Shown here: positions 9,056 to 19,002 of the stretch, piece after piece
Layout: each line of letters starts with the position of its first letter
Position numbering within the stretch: the first letter of the stretch is position 1
NCBI RefSeq assembly: GCF_036924715.1
Contig: NZ_JAZHSB010000001.1
Coordinates: forward strand, 3,649,001-3,713,000
Direction: 5' to 3'
Length of the DNA: 64,000 nt
From: Bradyrhizobium sp. AZCC 1721
GTDB taxonomy: Bacteria > Pseudomonadota > Alphaproteobacteria > Rhizobiales > Xanthobacteraceae
The notes under the pieces: model-generated
Told to the model about the DNA's origin: nothing
Database searches by the model: none
Seen by the model: the letters and a program-made list of their open reading frames with translations, nothing else
Program-made: the position numbers and the translations under genes

Positions 9056-12000
9056 ATGAGCGTCTCCGAACCGTTCATCCGCCGGCCGATCGCGACCTCG
9101 CTACTCGGGATCGCGCTGATGATCGGCGGTGCGCTCGGCTACTGGGCGCTACCGGTATCGGCGCTGCCGCAGGTCGATTTCCCGACCGTGCAGGTGACGA
9201 CGCACCTGCCGGGTGCCAGCCCCGACGTGGTCGCCTCGCTCATCACGGCGCCGCTGGAGCGCCAGCTCGGGCAGATTCCCTCGCTGTCCTCGATGCAGTC
9301 GACCAGTTCGTTCGGCGTCAGCCAGATCTCGCTGCAGTTCGACCTCAACCGCGACATCGACGGCGCCACCCAGGACGTCCAGGCGGCCATCAACGCAGCG
9401 GCGGGTATCCTGCCAAGGAATCTGCCGTATCCGCCGACCTACGCCAAGGTAAACCCGGCAGATGCGCCGGTCCTGACGCTGGCGCTGACGTCGGAGACGA
9501 TTTCGCTGCGCGCCATGAGCGATATCGCCGACACCATCCTCGGCCAGCGGCTCAGCCAGATTTCCGGCGTCGGGCGCGTTGCGATCCTCGGCGGGCTCAA
9601 GCCTGCGGTGCGGGTGCAGGCCGATCTGGCGCGGCTCGCCGCTTACGGCATCTCGATGGAAGATTTGCGCAGCGCCATCGCCGGCGCCAACGTCTCAGGG
9701 CCGAAGGGATCGCTCGACGGTGCGCAGCAGGCCTACACCATTGCCGCCAACGACCAGATCGCGGCAGCGGAGGCCTACAAGCCCATCATCATCGCCTATC
9801 GTAACGGCTCACCTGTCACGATCGGCGACGTCGCCACCATCATCGATGGGCTGGAGAACGATCGCACCGGCGGCTGGTATCAGGGCACGCCGGCCGTCAT
9901 CATCGACATCCAGCGCCAGCCCGGCGCCAACGTCATCGAGGTCGTCAGGCAGATCCGCGACGAAATACCCAAGGTGCAGCGCGCGATTCCGGCCGGCGTC
10001 AATCTGACCATCGTCTCCGACCGCACCGTCACCATCCGCGCCTCGGTGCGGGATGTCCAGTTCACGCTGATCCTTTCCGTGGTGCTGGTGACGCTGGTGG
10101 TATTGCTGTTCCTGCGGTCGCTGCGCGCGACCCTGATCGCGGGCGTGGCGCTGCCGCTATCGCTGATCACGAGCTTCGGCATCATGTATTTTTCGGGCTT
10201 CAGCCTCGACAACCTGTCGCTGATGGCGCTGACGATCGGCACCGGATTCGTGGTCGACGACGCCATCGTGATGATCGAGAACATCGTCCGTCACATGGAG
10301 AACGGCGAGTCGGTGATGGAGGCGTCGCTGAAGGGCGCCAGCGAAATCGGCTTTACCGTGATCTCGCTGACGGTGTCGCTGATCGCGGTCTTCATCCCGC
10401 TGCTGTTCATGTCTGGGCTGGTCGGGCGCATGTTCCGCGAATTTGCGCTGACGCTGACGATTGCGGTCGTGACCTCGGCGATCGTGTCGCTGACGCTGAC
10501 GCCGATGATGTGTTCGCGGCTATTGAAGCATGTCGGGGACGAGATGACGGTCCCGGGGCTTGCCGCCGTCAGCCGCTTTATCGACCGCATGGTCGCCTTC
10601 TACCATCGCACGCTGCTGTGGGTGCTGCAGCGCCAGCGCGCGACGCTTGTGGTGACGTTCGCCACCATCGCCGCGACGCTCTTTATGTACGTGATCGCGC
10701 CGAAGGGCTTTCTACCGCTCCAGGATACCGCCTCGATCACCGCAGTGACCGAGGCCGGTCCCGACGTCTCCTTTGCCGAGATGCAAAGCCGGCAGGCGAC
10801 GGCGGCGGCCGCGATCCAGGCCGATCCGGACGTGGTCGGCGTCGTCTCCGTGATCGGGGCCGGATCGGTCAATGCGACCACCAATGTCGGACGTCTGGTG
10901 ATGACGCTTAGACCGCGCGGCGAGCGGCACGATGATATTTCCGTGGTGGTCGACCGGCTGAAGCAGCGCACAGCGAAAATTCCCGGCATGACCATCTATT
11001 TCCAGCCGGTGCAGGACGTGCAGATATCGACCCAGTCGAGCCGCTCGCAGTACCAGTATACGCTGACCGGCACCGATGCCGCGCAGGTGGCGCTGTGGTC
11101 GCAGAAGCTCGTTGCGGAGATGCGCCGGGAGCCGCTGTTCCGCGATGTCTCGTCGGAAGCTCAGGAGGGCGGTTTGCGCGCCGCGCTCGACATCAACCGC
11201 CAGCGCGCCGGCCAGCTCGGCGTCAGCCTCCAGGCGGTCAACGACACCCTCAACGACGCCTTTGCTCAGCGGCAGATTTCGACGATCTACGGCCAGGCCA
11301 ACCAGTATCGCGTGGTGCTGGAGGCGATGCCGATGTACCAGCGCGATCCGTCGATCCTGTCGAAACTCTATCTCCCGGGGGCCGCGAGCACGACCGCCGG
11401 CGCGCCCGGCGCCCAGGTGCCGCTATCGGCGGTGGCGACGCTGACCCGCACTACCGCGCCGCTGGCGATCTCGCACCTCGCGCAGTTTCCGGCGGTGTCG
11501 CTCAGTTTCAACCTCGCCCCCGGCGAGGCGTTGGGCGATGCCGTCGAGGCGGTCAAGCGGATCGAGACCAGAATTGGCATGCCCGGCAGCATCGTCGGCG
11601 TCTACTCGGGCGATGCGGCCGAATTCTCCAAGTCGCTGGCCGGCCAGCCATGGCTCATTCTGGCGGCGATCGTTACCATCTACATCGTGCTTGGCGTGCT
11701 CTATGAGAGCTACATTCACCCGATCACCATTCTCTCGACGCTGCCGTCCGCCGGCGTCGGCGCCATTCTGGCGCTGATGCTATTCGGGCAGGATCTGTCG
11801 GTGATCGGCCTGATCGGCATCATCCTGTTGATGGGCATCGTCAAGAAGAACGCGATCATGATGATCGACTTTGCGCTTGAAGCCGAGCGGCATCAGGGCA
11901 TGTCGCCTTCCGAGGCTATCGTGCAGGCCTGCCTGTTGCGCTTCCGCCCCATTATGATGACGACGCTGGCGGCGCTGTTCGGCGCGCTGCCGCTGGCGAT

Positions 12001-12205
12001 CGAAACCGGTACCGGCGCAGAATTGCGCTTTCCGCTCGGCATTTCCATCATCGGCGGCTTGCTGCTGAGCCAGTTGCTGACGCTTTATACGACACCGGTG
12101 ATTTACCTGGCGCTCGATCGGCTCAACCGGAAAATTCAGAAGGCCGTGCCGGAGCCGGGGCCCACCGGGCCGCCGGTCGCCGGCGCCACCGAGGGGATGC
12201 AGTAG
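9056..12205 (+). CDS. RND multidrug efflux pump subunit (MdtB-like)
   Basis: Inner-membrane proton-driven drug exporter, 1049 aa, the standard RND length. It has 12 expected membrane helices with two large periplasmic domains. The TM4 proton-relay aspartates are visible in GTGFVVDDAIVMIEN, and the opening SVSEPFIRRPIATSLL is typical of the AcrB/MdtB family. The next gene encodes a second pump with no gap, so this resembles the MdtBC system, in which two different RND subunits form one heterotrimer. Substrates cannot be told from sequence. Confidence 0.96.
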   Translation: MSVSEPFIRRPIATSLLGIALMIGGALGYWALPVSALPQVDFPTVQVTTHLPGASPDVVASLITAPLERQLGQIPSLSSMQSTSSFGVSQISLQFDLNRDIDGATQDVQAAINAAAGILPRNLPYPPTYAKVNPADAPVLTLALTSETISLRAMSDIADTILGQRLSQISGVGRVAILGGLKPAVRVQADLARLAAYGISMEDLRSAIAGANVSGPKGSLDGAQQAYTIAANDQIAAAEAYKPIIIAYRNGSPVTIGDVATIIDGLENDRTGGWYQGTPAVIIDIQRQPGANVIEVVRQIRDEIPKVQRAIPAGVNLTIVSDRTVTIRASVRDVQFTLILSVVLVTLVVLLFLRSLRATLIAGVALPLSLITSFGIMYFSGFSLDNLSLMALTIGTGFVVDDAIVMIENIVRHMENGESVMEASLKGASEIGFTVISLTVSLIAVFIPLLFMSGLVGRMFREFALTLTIAVVTSAIVSLTLTPMMCSRLLKHVGDEMTVPGLAAVSRFIDRMVAFYHRTLLWVLQRQRATLVVTFATIAATLFMYVIAPKGFLPLQDTASITAVTEAGPDVSFAEMQSRQATAAAAIQADPDVVGVVSVIGAGSVNATTNVGRLVMTLRPRGERHDDISVVVDRLKQRTAKIPGMTIYFQPVQDVQISTQSSRSQYQYTLTGTDAAQVALWSQKLVAEMRREPLFRDVSSEAQEGGLRAALDINRQRAGQLGVSLQAVNDTLNDAFAQRQISTIYGQANQYRVVLEAMPMYQRDPSILSKLYLPGAASTTAGAPGAQVPLSAVATLTRTTAPLAISHLAQFPAVSLSFNLAPGEALGDAVEAVKRIETRIGMPGSIVGVYSGDAAEFSKSLAGQPWLILAAIVTIYIVLGVLYESYIHPITILSTLPSAGVGAILALMLFGQDLSVIGLIGIILLMGIVKKNAIMMIDFALEAERHQGMSPSEAIVQACLLRFRPIMMTTLAALFGALPLAIETGTGAELRFPLGISIIGGLLLSQLLTLYTTPVIYLALDRLNRKIQKAVPEPGPTGPPVAGATEGMQ

Positions 12206-15200
12206 ATGGCATCGATCTCGGAGCCCTTCATCCGCCGGCCGGTTGGCACCACGCTGCTGGCGATCGGGCTCTTCCTGGTCGGCATGGTCGCCTATGTTTT
12301 TCTGCCGGTCTCATCGGTGCCCAATGTCGACTTCCCGATGATCCGGGTGTCCGCCACGCGTCCCGGTGCCGATCCTTCCGTGATGGCCTCGACGGTTGCC
12401 GCGCCGCTGGAACGCCGGCTCGGCCAGATTGCGGGCCTTGACCGGATCACCTCGACCAGTTCGCTCGGGTCCACCAGCATCCAGTTGCAGTTCTCGATCG
12501 GCCGCAACATCGACCGTGCCGCGCGTGACGTGCAGGCGGCGATCAACGCCTCGCTGGCGGACCTGCCGACCGACCTGCCGTCGTTGCCACGATTCCGCAA
12601 AGCCAATCCCGCGGCCGCCCCGGTGTTCGTGCTGGCACTGACGTCGAAGACGCTGACGACGAGTGCGATGTACGACGTCGCCGATACCGTGATTGCGCAG
12701 CGCATCTCGCAGGTTCCGGGGGTCGGCGAAGTCAACGTCACCGGCGCCGACCAGCCGGCGGTGCGGATCGCGCTCAATCCGGTGGCGCTGTCGAATGCCG
12801 GGATCGCGACCGACGACGTGCGGCTCGCGATCATCAACGCCAATCCGCTGGGACCGGTCGGGATTTTCAACGGCGGCCGCCAGAGCGAGACGATCTCGAC
12901 CAACAAGCAGATGCGTACCGCGGCCGAATTCCGCGACATCATCATCAAGAGCTCCGCCGGCAACTTCGTCCGCCTCGCCGATGTCGCCGAGGTCGAGGAT
13001 TCCGTCCGCAACAGCCGCTCGATCGCCTGGTTCAACAAGCAGCCGGCGGTCCTGATCCAGATCACCAAGCAGGGCGATGCCAACGTGATCGATACTGTCG
13101 ATCGGGTGCGGGCGCTGCTGCCGGACCTGAAGCAGTGGCTGCCCGGCGGCGTGGAAATTTCGACGCTCGTCGACCGCACCGGCACCATCCGCGCCAGCGT
13201 GCTCGACATGCAGTACACACTGCTGGCGACGGCATTTCTCGTCATGGTGGTGGTGTTCGCGTTCCTGCGGCGGCTGACGCCGACCATTGCGGCCGGCGTT
13301 TCGGTGCCGCTGGCGCTGGCCGGCACCTGCGCCGGGATGTGGCTCGCCGGCTTCTCGATCGACAATCTGTCGCTGATGGCGCTGGCGATTTCCGTCGGCT
13401 TCGTGGTCGACGACGCCATCGTCATGATCGAGAACATGTACCGCAACCTCGAACATGGCATGGCGCCGTATCCGGCGGCGCTCGAAGGCGCCAAGCAGAT
13501 CGGCTTTACCGTGCTGTCGATCAGCCTGTCGCTGATCGCGGCCTTCACGCCGCTGATTTTCATGGACGGGATCGTCGGCCGGCTGCTGCGCGAATTCTCG
13601 CTGACGCTGACCTTTGCCATCGTGGTGTCGACTGTCGTGTCGCTCACGATCACGCCGATGATTTGCGCGCATTATATCAAGGAAGCGACCTCCGATCGCG
13701 CGACCTGGTTCGACCGGCTGGTCGAGGGCACGCTGTCGCGCATCGTTTCCTTCTACACCTGGACGCTGCGGGCGGTGCTCGGCTTCCCGTTCCTGACCCT
13801 GCTCGTGTTCTTTGCCACCATTGCTCTGACGGTGGTGCTCTATATCAAGACGCCGAAAGGCTATTTCCCGACCGACGACAGCGGTCTTGTGATTGGCGCG
13901 ACACGCGCATCTCCCGATACCTCGTTCCAGGCGATGCTCGGGCTGCAGCAGCAACTGGCCGACATCGTGATGGCCGATCCTGCGGTCGCCGCCATCGGCT
14001 CTTCGCTCGGCGGCACCGCCGGTCCGGGCGGCGGCGGCTCCAACCGCGGCACCATGTTCATCAGCCTGAAGCCGCCGGAGGAGCGGGCCGGCATGTCGAC
14101 AGAGCAGGTGATCGATCGCCTGCGCAAGAATCTCTACCGGGTCGCCGGCATCCGCCTGTTCATGTTCGCGGCGCAGGACCTCCGCACCGGCGGCCGGCAA
14201 AGCGACTCCGATTACCAGTACACGCTGTCGAGCACGAATCTCGAGCTCCTGCAGAAATGGGCGCCGCTGGTCGCCAAGCGCATGGAGACGGTGGAGGGCA
14301 TCACCGACATCTCCAGCGACCGCGACCCCGGCGGGCTGCAATTGTCGCTGGTGATCGACCGCAAGACGGCCTCGAGCCTCGGCGTTAGCGTCCAGGACAT
14401 CGACAACGCCCTGAACAACGCCTTCGCGCAGCGCCAGATTTCGATCATCTATACCCAGCGCAACCAGTACATGGTGGTGCTGGAGATCGACCCGAAATTC
14501 CAGAGCGATCCTTCCAATCTGGAGCGGATTTATGTGGCAGGCGCCAACGACGCCCAGGTGCCGCTATCGGCCGTAGTGCGCTACCAGCGCGGCCTGTCGC
14601 CGCTTGCGGTGTACCACTCGCAATCGTTCCCCTCGACGACGGTCTCGTTCAATCTGCTGCCCGATGTGCCGCTGGAGGTCGCGACCTCCAATATCCAGCG
14701 CGCGGTCGAGGAATTGCACATGCCGGAGGGCATCCGCGGCAGTTTCGACGGCAGTGCCGGCGATTTCAACAAGACCAGCGGGCGGCAGCCGCTTCTGATC
14801 CTCGGCGCATTGGTGGCGATGTATATCGTGCTCGGTGTGCTCTATGAGAGCTTGGCCCACCCGATCACGATCATCTCGACCCTGCCGTCCGCGGGCCTCG
14901 GCGCGCTGCTGGCGCTGCAGGTGACGAATACGCCGCTCACCGTGATCGCCTTTGTCGGCATCATCCTGTTGATCGGCATCGTCAAGAAGAACGGCATCAT
15001 GATGGTCGATTTCGCGCTCGATGCCGAGCGCCACCGCGGCCTGTCGTCGGCTGACGCGATCTTCGAGGCCTGCCGCGCCCGCTTCCGGCCGATCCTGATG
15101 ACGACGATGGCAGCGCTGTTCGCCGGCATTCCGCTGGTCATCGCCACCGGCCCCGGCACCGAGCTGCGCCGGCCGCTCGGCATCACCATCATCGGCGGAT

Positions 15201-15310
15201 TGGTCGTGTCGCAGATCCTGACGCTGTACACCACGCCGGTGATCTACCTTCTGATCGACCGGCTGCGGCAGCGATCCCGGCCGGCGGCGATCGCCGCGCC
15301 TGCCGAATAG
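12206..15310 (+). CDS. RND multidrug efflux pump subunit (MdtC-like)
   Basis: Second RND pump of the operon, 1034 aa, starting on the base after the stop of the first pump. It has the same architecture, with the TM4 relay AISVGFVVDDAIVMIEN. The periplasmic docking sequence includes a glycine-rich stretch around residues 600-615. By analogy with E. coli MdtBC the two pumps probably assemble together and use the adaptor and outer-membrane factor encoded upstream. A DTW-domain gene follows at short distance and may share the transcript. Confidence 0.96.
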   Translation: MASISEPFIRRPVGTTLLAIGLFLVGMVAYVFLPVSSVPNVDFPMIRVSATRPGADPSVMASTVAAPLERRLGQIAGLDRITSTSSLGSTSIQLQFSIGRNIDRAARDVQAAINASLADLPTDLPSLPRFRKANPAAAPVFVLALTSKTLTTSAMYDVADTVIAQRISQVPGVGEVNVTGADQPAVRIALNPVALSNAGIATDDVRLAIINANPLGPVGIFNGGRQSETISTNKQMRTAAEFRDIIIKSSAGNFVRLADVAEVEDSVRNSRSIAWFNKQPAVLIQITKQGDANVIDTVDRVRALLPDLKQWLPGGVEISTLVDRTGTIRASVLDMQYTLLATAFLVMVVVFAFLRRLTPTIAAGVSVPLALAGTCAGMWLAGFSIDNLSLMALAISVGFVVDDAIVMIENMYRNLEHGMAPYPAALEGAKQIGFTVLSISLSLIAAFTPLIFMDGIVGRLLREFSLTLTFAIVVSTVVSLTITPMICAHYIKEATSDRATWFDRLVEGTLSRIVSFYTWTLRAVLGFPFLTLLVFFATIALTVVLYIKTPKGYFPTDDSGLVIGATRASPDTSFQAMLGLQQQLADIVMADPAVAAIGSSLGGTAGPGGGGSNRGTMFISLKPPEERAGMSTEQVIDRLRKNLYRVAGIRLFMFAAQDLRTGGRQSDSDYQYTLSSTNLELLQKWAPLVAKRMETVEGITDISSDRDPGGLQLSLVIDRKTASSLGVSVQDIDNALNNAFAQRQISIIYTQRNQYMVVLEIDPKFQSDPSNLERIYVAGANDAQVPLSAVVRYQRGLSPLAVYHSQSFPSTTVSFNLLPDVPLEVATSNIQRAVEELHMPEGIRGSFDGSAGDFNKTSGRQPLLILGALVAMYIVLGVLYESLAHPITIISTLPSAGLGALLALQVTNTPLTVIAFVGIILLIGIVKKNGIMMVDFALDAERHRGLSSADAIFEACRARFRPILMTTMAALFAGIPLVIATGPGTELRRPLGITIIGGLVVSQILTLYTTPVIYLLIDRLRQRSRPAAIAAPAE

Positions 15311-15346
15311 TTGGATTACTGCCTCCGGAAAGCGTATAGCGGGCGG

Positions 15347-16078
15347 ATGTCAGACCAATCCAGTTCCGAGGCCGGAACCGCGGTGGAGGCCGTTCCGGAG
15401 TGTCCGCGTTGCGGCAAGCCGCTGCCGCTCTGCATCTGCGACAGCGTCAGGCCGATCGAGAGCAAGATCTCGCTCCTGATCCTGCAGCACCCGCAGGAGC
15501 AGGACAGGGCGCTCGGTACCGCGCGGCTGACGGCGATGCACTTCAAGGACGCGGTCGTCAAAATCGGCCTGTCCTGGCCGAGCCTCTCCAAGGCGCTGGG
15601 ACGGAAGATCGACGATCCCTCCCGCTGGGCGGTGCTCTATCTCGGCTCGGCCAAGGTCAGCGATCTCGACACCGATGCCGAGATCGTGGCGATCAACCGC
15701 AAGGGCGAGGTCGAGCCGCACCAGCGCGCCATCCTGTCCGACATCGAAGGCGTCGTGCTGCTGGACGGCACATGGAGTCAGGCCAAGGCGCTGTGGTGGC
15801 GTAACGCGTGGATGCTGAAATGCCAGCGGATCATTCTGGGTCCGAAGCGCCCGTCGCGTTACGGCAAACTCCGCAAGGAACCACGCCGCGACGGCCTCTC
15901 CACCATCGAGGCCGCCGGCCTGCTGCTCGCCGGGGTCGAGAAGCGGCCCGAGATCGCGCAGACACTCAACGCCAGCTTCGATCGCATGCTGGCACGGTAT
16001 CGGGAAGTTCAGGCGGAGATGCCGGAACTGGCGCCAAAGCCGAAGAAGCGGGACTATCGACGGCGCAAGCGCGCCTAA
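15347..16078 (+). CDS. DTW-domain tRNA aminocarboxypropyltransferase (TapT-like)
   Basis: Predicted cytoplasmic SAM-using enzyme that adds an aminocarboxypropyl group to a uridine of tRNA. Families of the DTW domain (TapT/TuaA) catalyse this at U47 in E. coli. The protein has 243 aa from the ATG at 15347. A zinc-type knuckle CPRCGKPLPLCIC is near the N-terminus, the signature DGTWSQAKALWW is around residues 143-154, and a basic tail RRRKRA ends the protein. A TTG at 15311 would add 12 unconvincing residues. It follows the RND operon by 36 bases; a functional link to efflux is not evident. Confidence 0.88.
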   Translation: MSDQSSSEAGTAVEAVPECPRCGKPLPLCICDSVRPIESKISLLILQHPQEQDRALGTARLTAMHFKDAVVKIGLSWPSLSKALGRKIDDPSRWAVLYLGSAKVSDLDTDAEIVAINRKGEVEPHQRAILSDIEGVVLLDGTWSQAKALWWRNAWMLKCQRIILGPKRPSRYGKLRKEPRRDGLSTIEAAGLLLAGVEKRPEIAQTLNASFDRMLARYREVQAEMPELAPKPKKRDYRRRKRA

Positions 16079-16283
16079 CTCCGGACTCTCAAGCAAGAGC
16101 TGCGTCGACGAGGTCGGTGGATCCCAAAATGTGCAGTTGGCCCCGCAAAAACGTCATGACCATGATACCACCGCGTCGGTTCCAATGTCTGCAAGGATAC
16201 ATAGCGATCTGTGGACAAGGATGACATTCCCATTGACGATGATAAATTCTCGGCTCTCCGCGTAACAATTTGGAGCAAAGTCG

Positions 16284-16760
16284 ATGTCTTTAACCACCGA
16301 AATTCTCACTCGTTCTCCATTGCTTGACGCTGATGAAATCGAAGGGGAAATCGGCACTCTCATCTACAACGCCCGGCGAGCGCCCGCTATCCGAGAACTA
16401 CCCCACAGCGATGACCACCCGTTGCCGAAAGGCCCGATGCCCGACTATGTCGAGCACAAGGAAGGGGTCAATCAGGTCGGCAAACTCTCGGCCGAAGCTG
16501 TGGTCCGAGAATATGATGCGGCAGTGAAAGAGATTGAAGCACTCGGTGTGGAACTAACCGACGCCGCCAAACGATGTGAGGCGATGGTGGCTGGCGTTCA
16601 CGCCATGGTGTCCGAGATCAAGGAACTGGCTGCGAACTATCGCGAAGAAGGCAAGCGCTACTTCCTGCAGATCGAGGATTGTTCCCTGATGACGTCCGAA
16701 GTCCGCACCGTCTGCGAGACGCTCAAGAAGAAGATTGCAGGTAGTAGTCTCGTCGCCTGA
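16284..16760 (+). CDS. Hypothetical protein with central coiled coil
   Basis: 158 aa, cytoplasmic, no membrane segment and no domain I recognise. A good ribosome site (GGAG, about 16270) precedes the ATG. Residues 70-150 are helical with heptad-like spacing (AVKEIEALGVELTDAAKRCE), so a coiled coil is likely. The region around residue 40-60 is proline-rich. The stop overlaps the ATG of a tiny 23-codon hydrophobic frame (TGATG). I cannot assign a function. Confidence 0.7.
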   Translation: MSLTTEILTRSPLLDADEIEGEIGTLIYNARRAPAIRELPHSDDHPLPKGPMPDYVEHKEGVNQVGKLSAEAVVREYDAAVKEIEALGVELTDAAKRCEAMVAGVHAMVSEIKELAANYREEGKRYFLQIEDCSLMTSEVRTVCETLKKKIAGSSLVA

Positions 16761-16831
16761 TGTTCCGGCTGTGGCCGGTCTTGCTGGTGGCCGCGCCGTT
16801 CATCGTCGTGGCCATCAGCATGCTGTTGTAA
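16760..16831 (+). CDS. Possible 23-aa single-helix membrane peptide
   Basis: A short frame whose ATG overlaps the stop of the preceding gene (TGATG), the usual layout for coupled translation. It would encode a 23-residue peptide that is almost entirely one hydrophobic helix (MFRLWPVLLVAAPFIVVAIS, then three more residues). It is too short for coding statistics to prove. Coupling and composition favour a real membrane microprotein; chance remains possible. Confidence 0.35.
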   Translation: MFRLWPVLLVAAPFIVVAISMLL

Positions 16832-17187
16832 TCGCGCAACCGGGGCGCGGCGGCTTCAGGCTGTTTTTTACTGGCTGGCCGCTAATCCGGATCGCGGCCT
16901 ATTGCGAGACCCGTCCAAGCCCCTGTGTCATTGTGGCGATATGTCGCCAACGCCGCGGCGGGCAACGGGGATCCATTTGCAGGCTTCATGGATTATCTGC
17001 GTCGACTGTATCCGAAGTCGAGCGCCTCGGCGCGGCTCGTCTTCAGGTACATACGCGCAAGGCTCGAGATGACAAAAGCGTCGGGGGATCACCGCCCTCG
17101 AAGTCATCGGAATTCGAGCCGCAAATTCTGCAATTGAACGGATGGAACTTGTCTCCTGTACGTTCTCCAGGAAAGGATACTCGCGCA
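16832..17187. other. Intergenic region before the four-helix membrane gene
   Basis: About 355 bases without a convincing gene. A frame runs through from 16735 into the downstream gene, but this part lacks protein features and overlaps the end of the 158-aa gene in another frame, so I treat it as a leader or non-coding. Confidence 0.5.
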
Positions 17188-18048
17188 TTGTCGTCTTCGA
17201 TCAGCTCGCATCTCCCTTTCGGCGGCGCCGAAATCAGCCTGCGAAAGAAATTCCGCCTGTTCTTCACGGTCGGCATCATCGTCCTGTTACTCGGCGGCGC
17301 CAAGGCAATCGTTCACTATTTCGGATTCGAGTTCCTCGAGCTCAACGGGCTGGTGACCAGCGGCATTGGTGGCGCCATATTCATTATCGGCTTCCTGCTG
17401 TCGAGCATTCTCAAGGATTACAAGGAAGCCGAACAAATTCCGACGGCACTGCGCACCGCGGTCGAAGCCATCGACGGCGATCTGGAATGCTTCGCACTGA
17501 CCAACGAGCGCTTCAATCTCAGGGAAGCGCGGCTGATCCTGATCGGGATCATTGCAAAGCTGCGCGAAGGCCTGGACCGTGCCTACGACCACAAGAACAT
17601 TGCCCCCGTGCTCGACGAGCTCAGCAAGCTGACGCCCATCCTCGGTCGACTGGAGGGCATGGGCATGGCTGCGAATTTCGTCGTACGTCTTCGCACCAAT
17701 CAGGATGCGATCCGCAGGGTGCTGCTTCGCATCTACACCATCCAGCGCGTCGAATTCGTCCCATCGGTGCATGTGCTCGTACAAACACTGGTGTTCTCGA
17801 TCATCGTCCTGTTGCTCCTGCTGAAGACGGAGGGTGATCCGGCAGCGGCCCTGCTGTTTGGATTCATCACCTACATGTTCGTCTACGTCCTGTATCTGAT
17901 CCGGCTGCTCGAACAGCCCTTCGCCAAGGGCCAGGGCTCCGTCGATGACGTCAGCTTCTTCCTGCTTGATGAACTGGAGGAGCAATTGCGGCGCTCGCTC
18001 GACCCCGCCGTTGCACGGCGGCGGCTTCAGGCAGTGGAGCGGGGCTGA
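17188..18048 (+). CDS. Four-helix inner-membrane protein of unknown function
   Basis: Conserved-looking membrane protein, about 286 aa. Two helices near the N-terminus (LFFTVGIIVLLLGGAKAIVH and a second ending in FLLSSIL) and two near the C-terminus flank a soluble helical domain of about 140 residues. The layout (two helices, cytoplasmic domain, two helices) recalls bestrophin-like or DUF4239 proteins, but I see no diagnostic motif. The start is uncertain: TTG at 17188 is preceded by AGGAAAGGA, which fits a ribosome site, while the longer frame back to 16735 is not protein-like. Confidence 0.68.
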   Translation: MSSSISSHLPFGGAEISLRKKFRLFFTVGIIVLLLGGAKAIVHYFGFEFLELNGLVTSGIGGAIFIIGFLLSSILKDYKEAEQIPTALRTAVEAIDGDLECFALTNERFNLREARLILIGIIAKLREGLDRAYDHKNIAPVLDELSKLTPILGRLEGMGMAANFVVRLRTNQDAIRRVLLRIYTIQRVEFVPSVHVLVQTLVFSIIVLLLLLKTEGDPAAALLFGFITYMFVYVLYLIRLLEQPFAKGQGSVDDVSFFLLDELEEQLRRSLDPAVARRRLQAVERG

Positions 18049-18215
18049 GCAGTGCACGATGTCTGGATGGCGCGGCGACGGTGGTGCGCCGTCCGCGTCC
18101 GCTATTTGTTTGCGCGGCCTGACCGCGCCAGGTAGGTTGGATGTTGCGGACACACGTTGCTCCATTCCGTCGCTCGCACTATGACTGACGCGTCGGATGC
18201 AAGCGGAGCAACGCG

Positions 18216-18896
18216 ATGGAACTTGTGGCGCATTGGCGCCTGTCGAAGCAGGCTTTGATCGATCTCGTTTTCTTCTGCGGCGTTCCGATCGTGTTGGCAA
18301 TGCTTTCGGTCGTTCTCGGACCGCATGCGGCCACCATGGGAGGCGCCGGCGCGACGCTCTATGTTCTCTCGCTCGCCATTGTGCCCTGGTGCCTGACCGG
18401 CCTCGCCACTCAATTGGTGAGCAAAACAGCCGGGCGAAGACTGCCGCTTTGGCTGATCGCAGCGATCGGCGCTATGGCCGCCGGCCCCTTCGTGTCGCTG
18501 CACGTCTATTTCGTCAATTCGATCGCTTCAGAGATCTGGCCTGCGCTGGACGCTTTGCGGCCCGCGACGTTCAGCGCGGAACACCTCAAATCCGCCGCCC
18601 TGTCCGAAGGGCGGGCTATCGTTCTCTGGATCGCCTTTGTCGTCATTTTCCATGAGACGCTGGGCTGGGAACGGTTTGCGGTACCGGCCAAGGAAACGGG
18701 CTGCGAAGATCGCTTTCAACTGAGCGGCGCCGAATGGACTGCGGAAGACGATGCGCTGCTGCGCTCGCTGATCGGGAGCGGCAAGCCCCCGAGGGCGATC
18801 GCGCTGGAAATGAAGCGGACGGTAGGGGGCATCCGCGCAAGGACCGCCAAGCTGGGTCTGCGGAATAATCGTCTTGGCGATCCGTCTGGAGGTTGA
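18216..18896 (+). CDS. Membrane protein with C-terminal Myb/SANT-like DNA-binding domain
   Basis: 226 aa. Four hydrophobic segments fill residues 12-150 or so (for example IDLVFFCGVPIVLAMLSVV and LWIAFVVIF). The C-terminus from about residue 170 reads EWTAEDDALLRSLIGSG, then PPRAIALEMKRT and IRARTAKLGL. This is the Trp/Leu/Arg pattern of the Myb/SANT-like HTH domains common in rhizobial small proteins. The combination suggests a membrane-tethered DNA-binding regulator, comparable in plan to LytTR membrane regulators. A GGAG ribosome site at 18205-18208 supports the ATG. Neighbours give no clue to the signal or target. The domain call is by eye. Confidence 0.8.
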   Translation: MELVAHWRLSKQALIDLVFFCGVPIVLAMLSVVLGPHAATMGGAGATLYVLSLAIVPWCLTGLATQLVSKTAGRRLPLWLIAAIGAMAAGPFVSLHVYFVNSIASEIWPALDALRPATFSAEHLKSAALSEGRAIVLWIAFVVIFHETLGWERFAVPAKETGCEDRFQLSGAEWTAEDDALLRSLIGSGKPPRAIALEMKRTVGGIRARTAKLGLRNNRLGDPSGG

Positions 18897-19002
18897 GGAG
18901 GCGGCCCTTTTCGAACGGTGTCGGTTTGCTAACCAGCGCAGGCAGGAATTGCGCTGCTTGGTTGCCTATCCGGGGCGGGGCGTATATGAGTGCGCCCGAT
19001 GG

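Noticed and set aside
12311..14341. A 676-aa minus-strand frame under the second RND pump
   Set aside because: Antisense shadow of a high-GC gene; rich in R, H, D and G with no domain, while the plus frame is a perfect RND pump.
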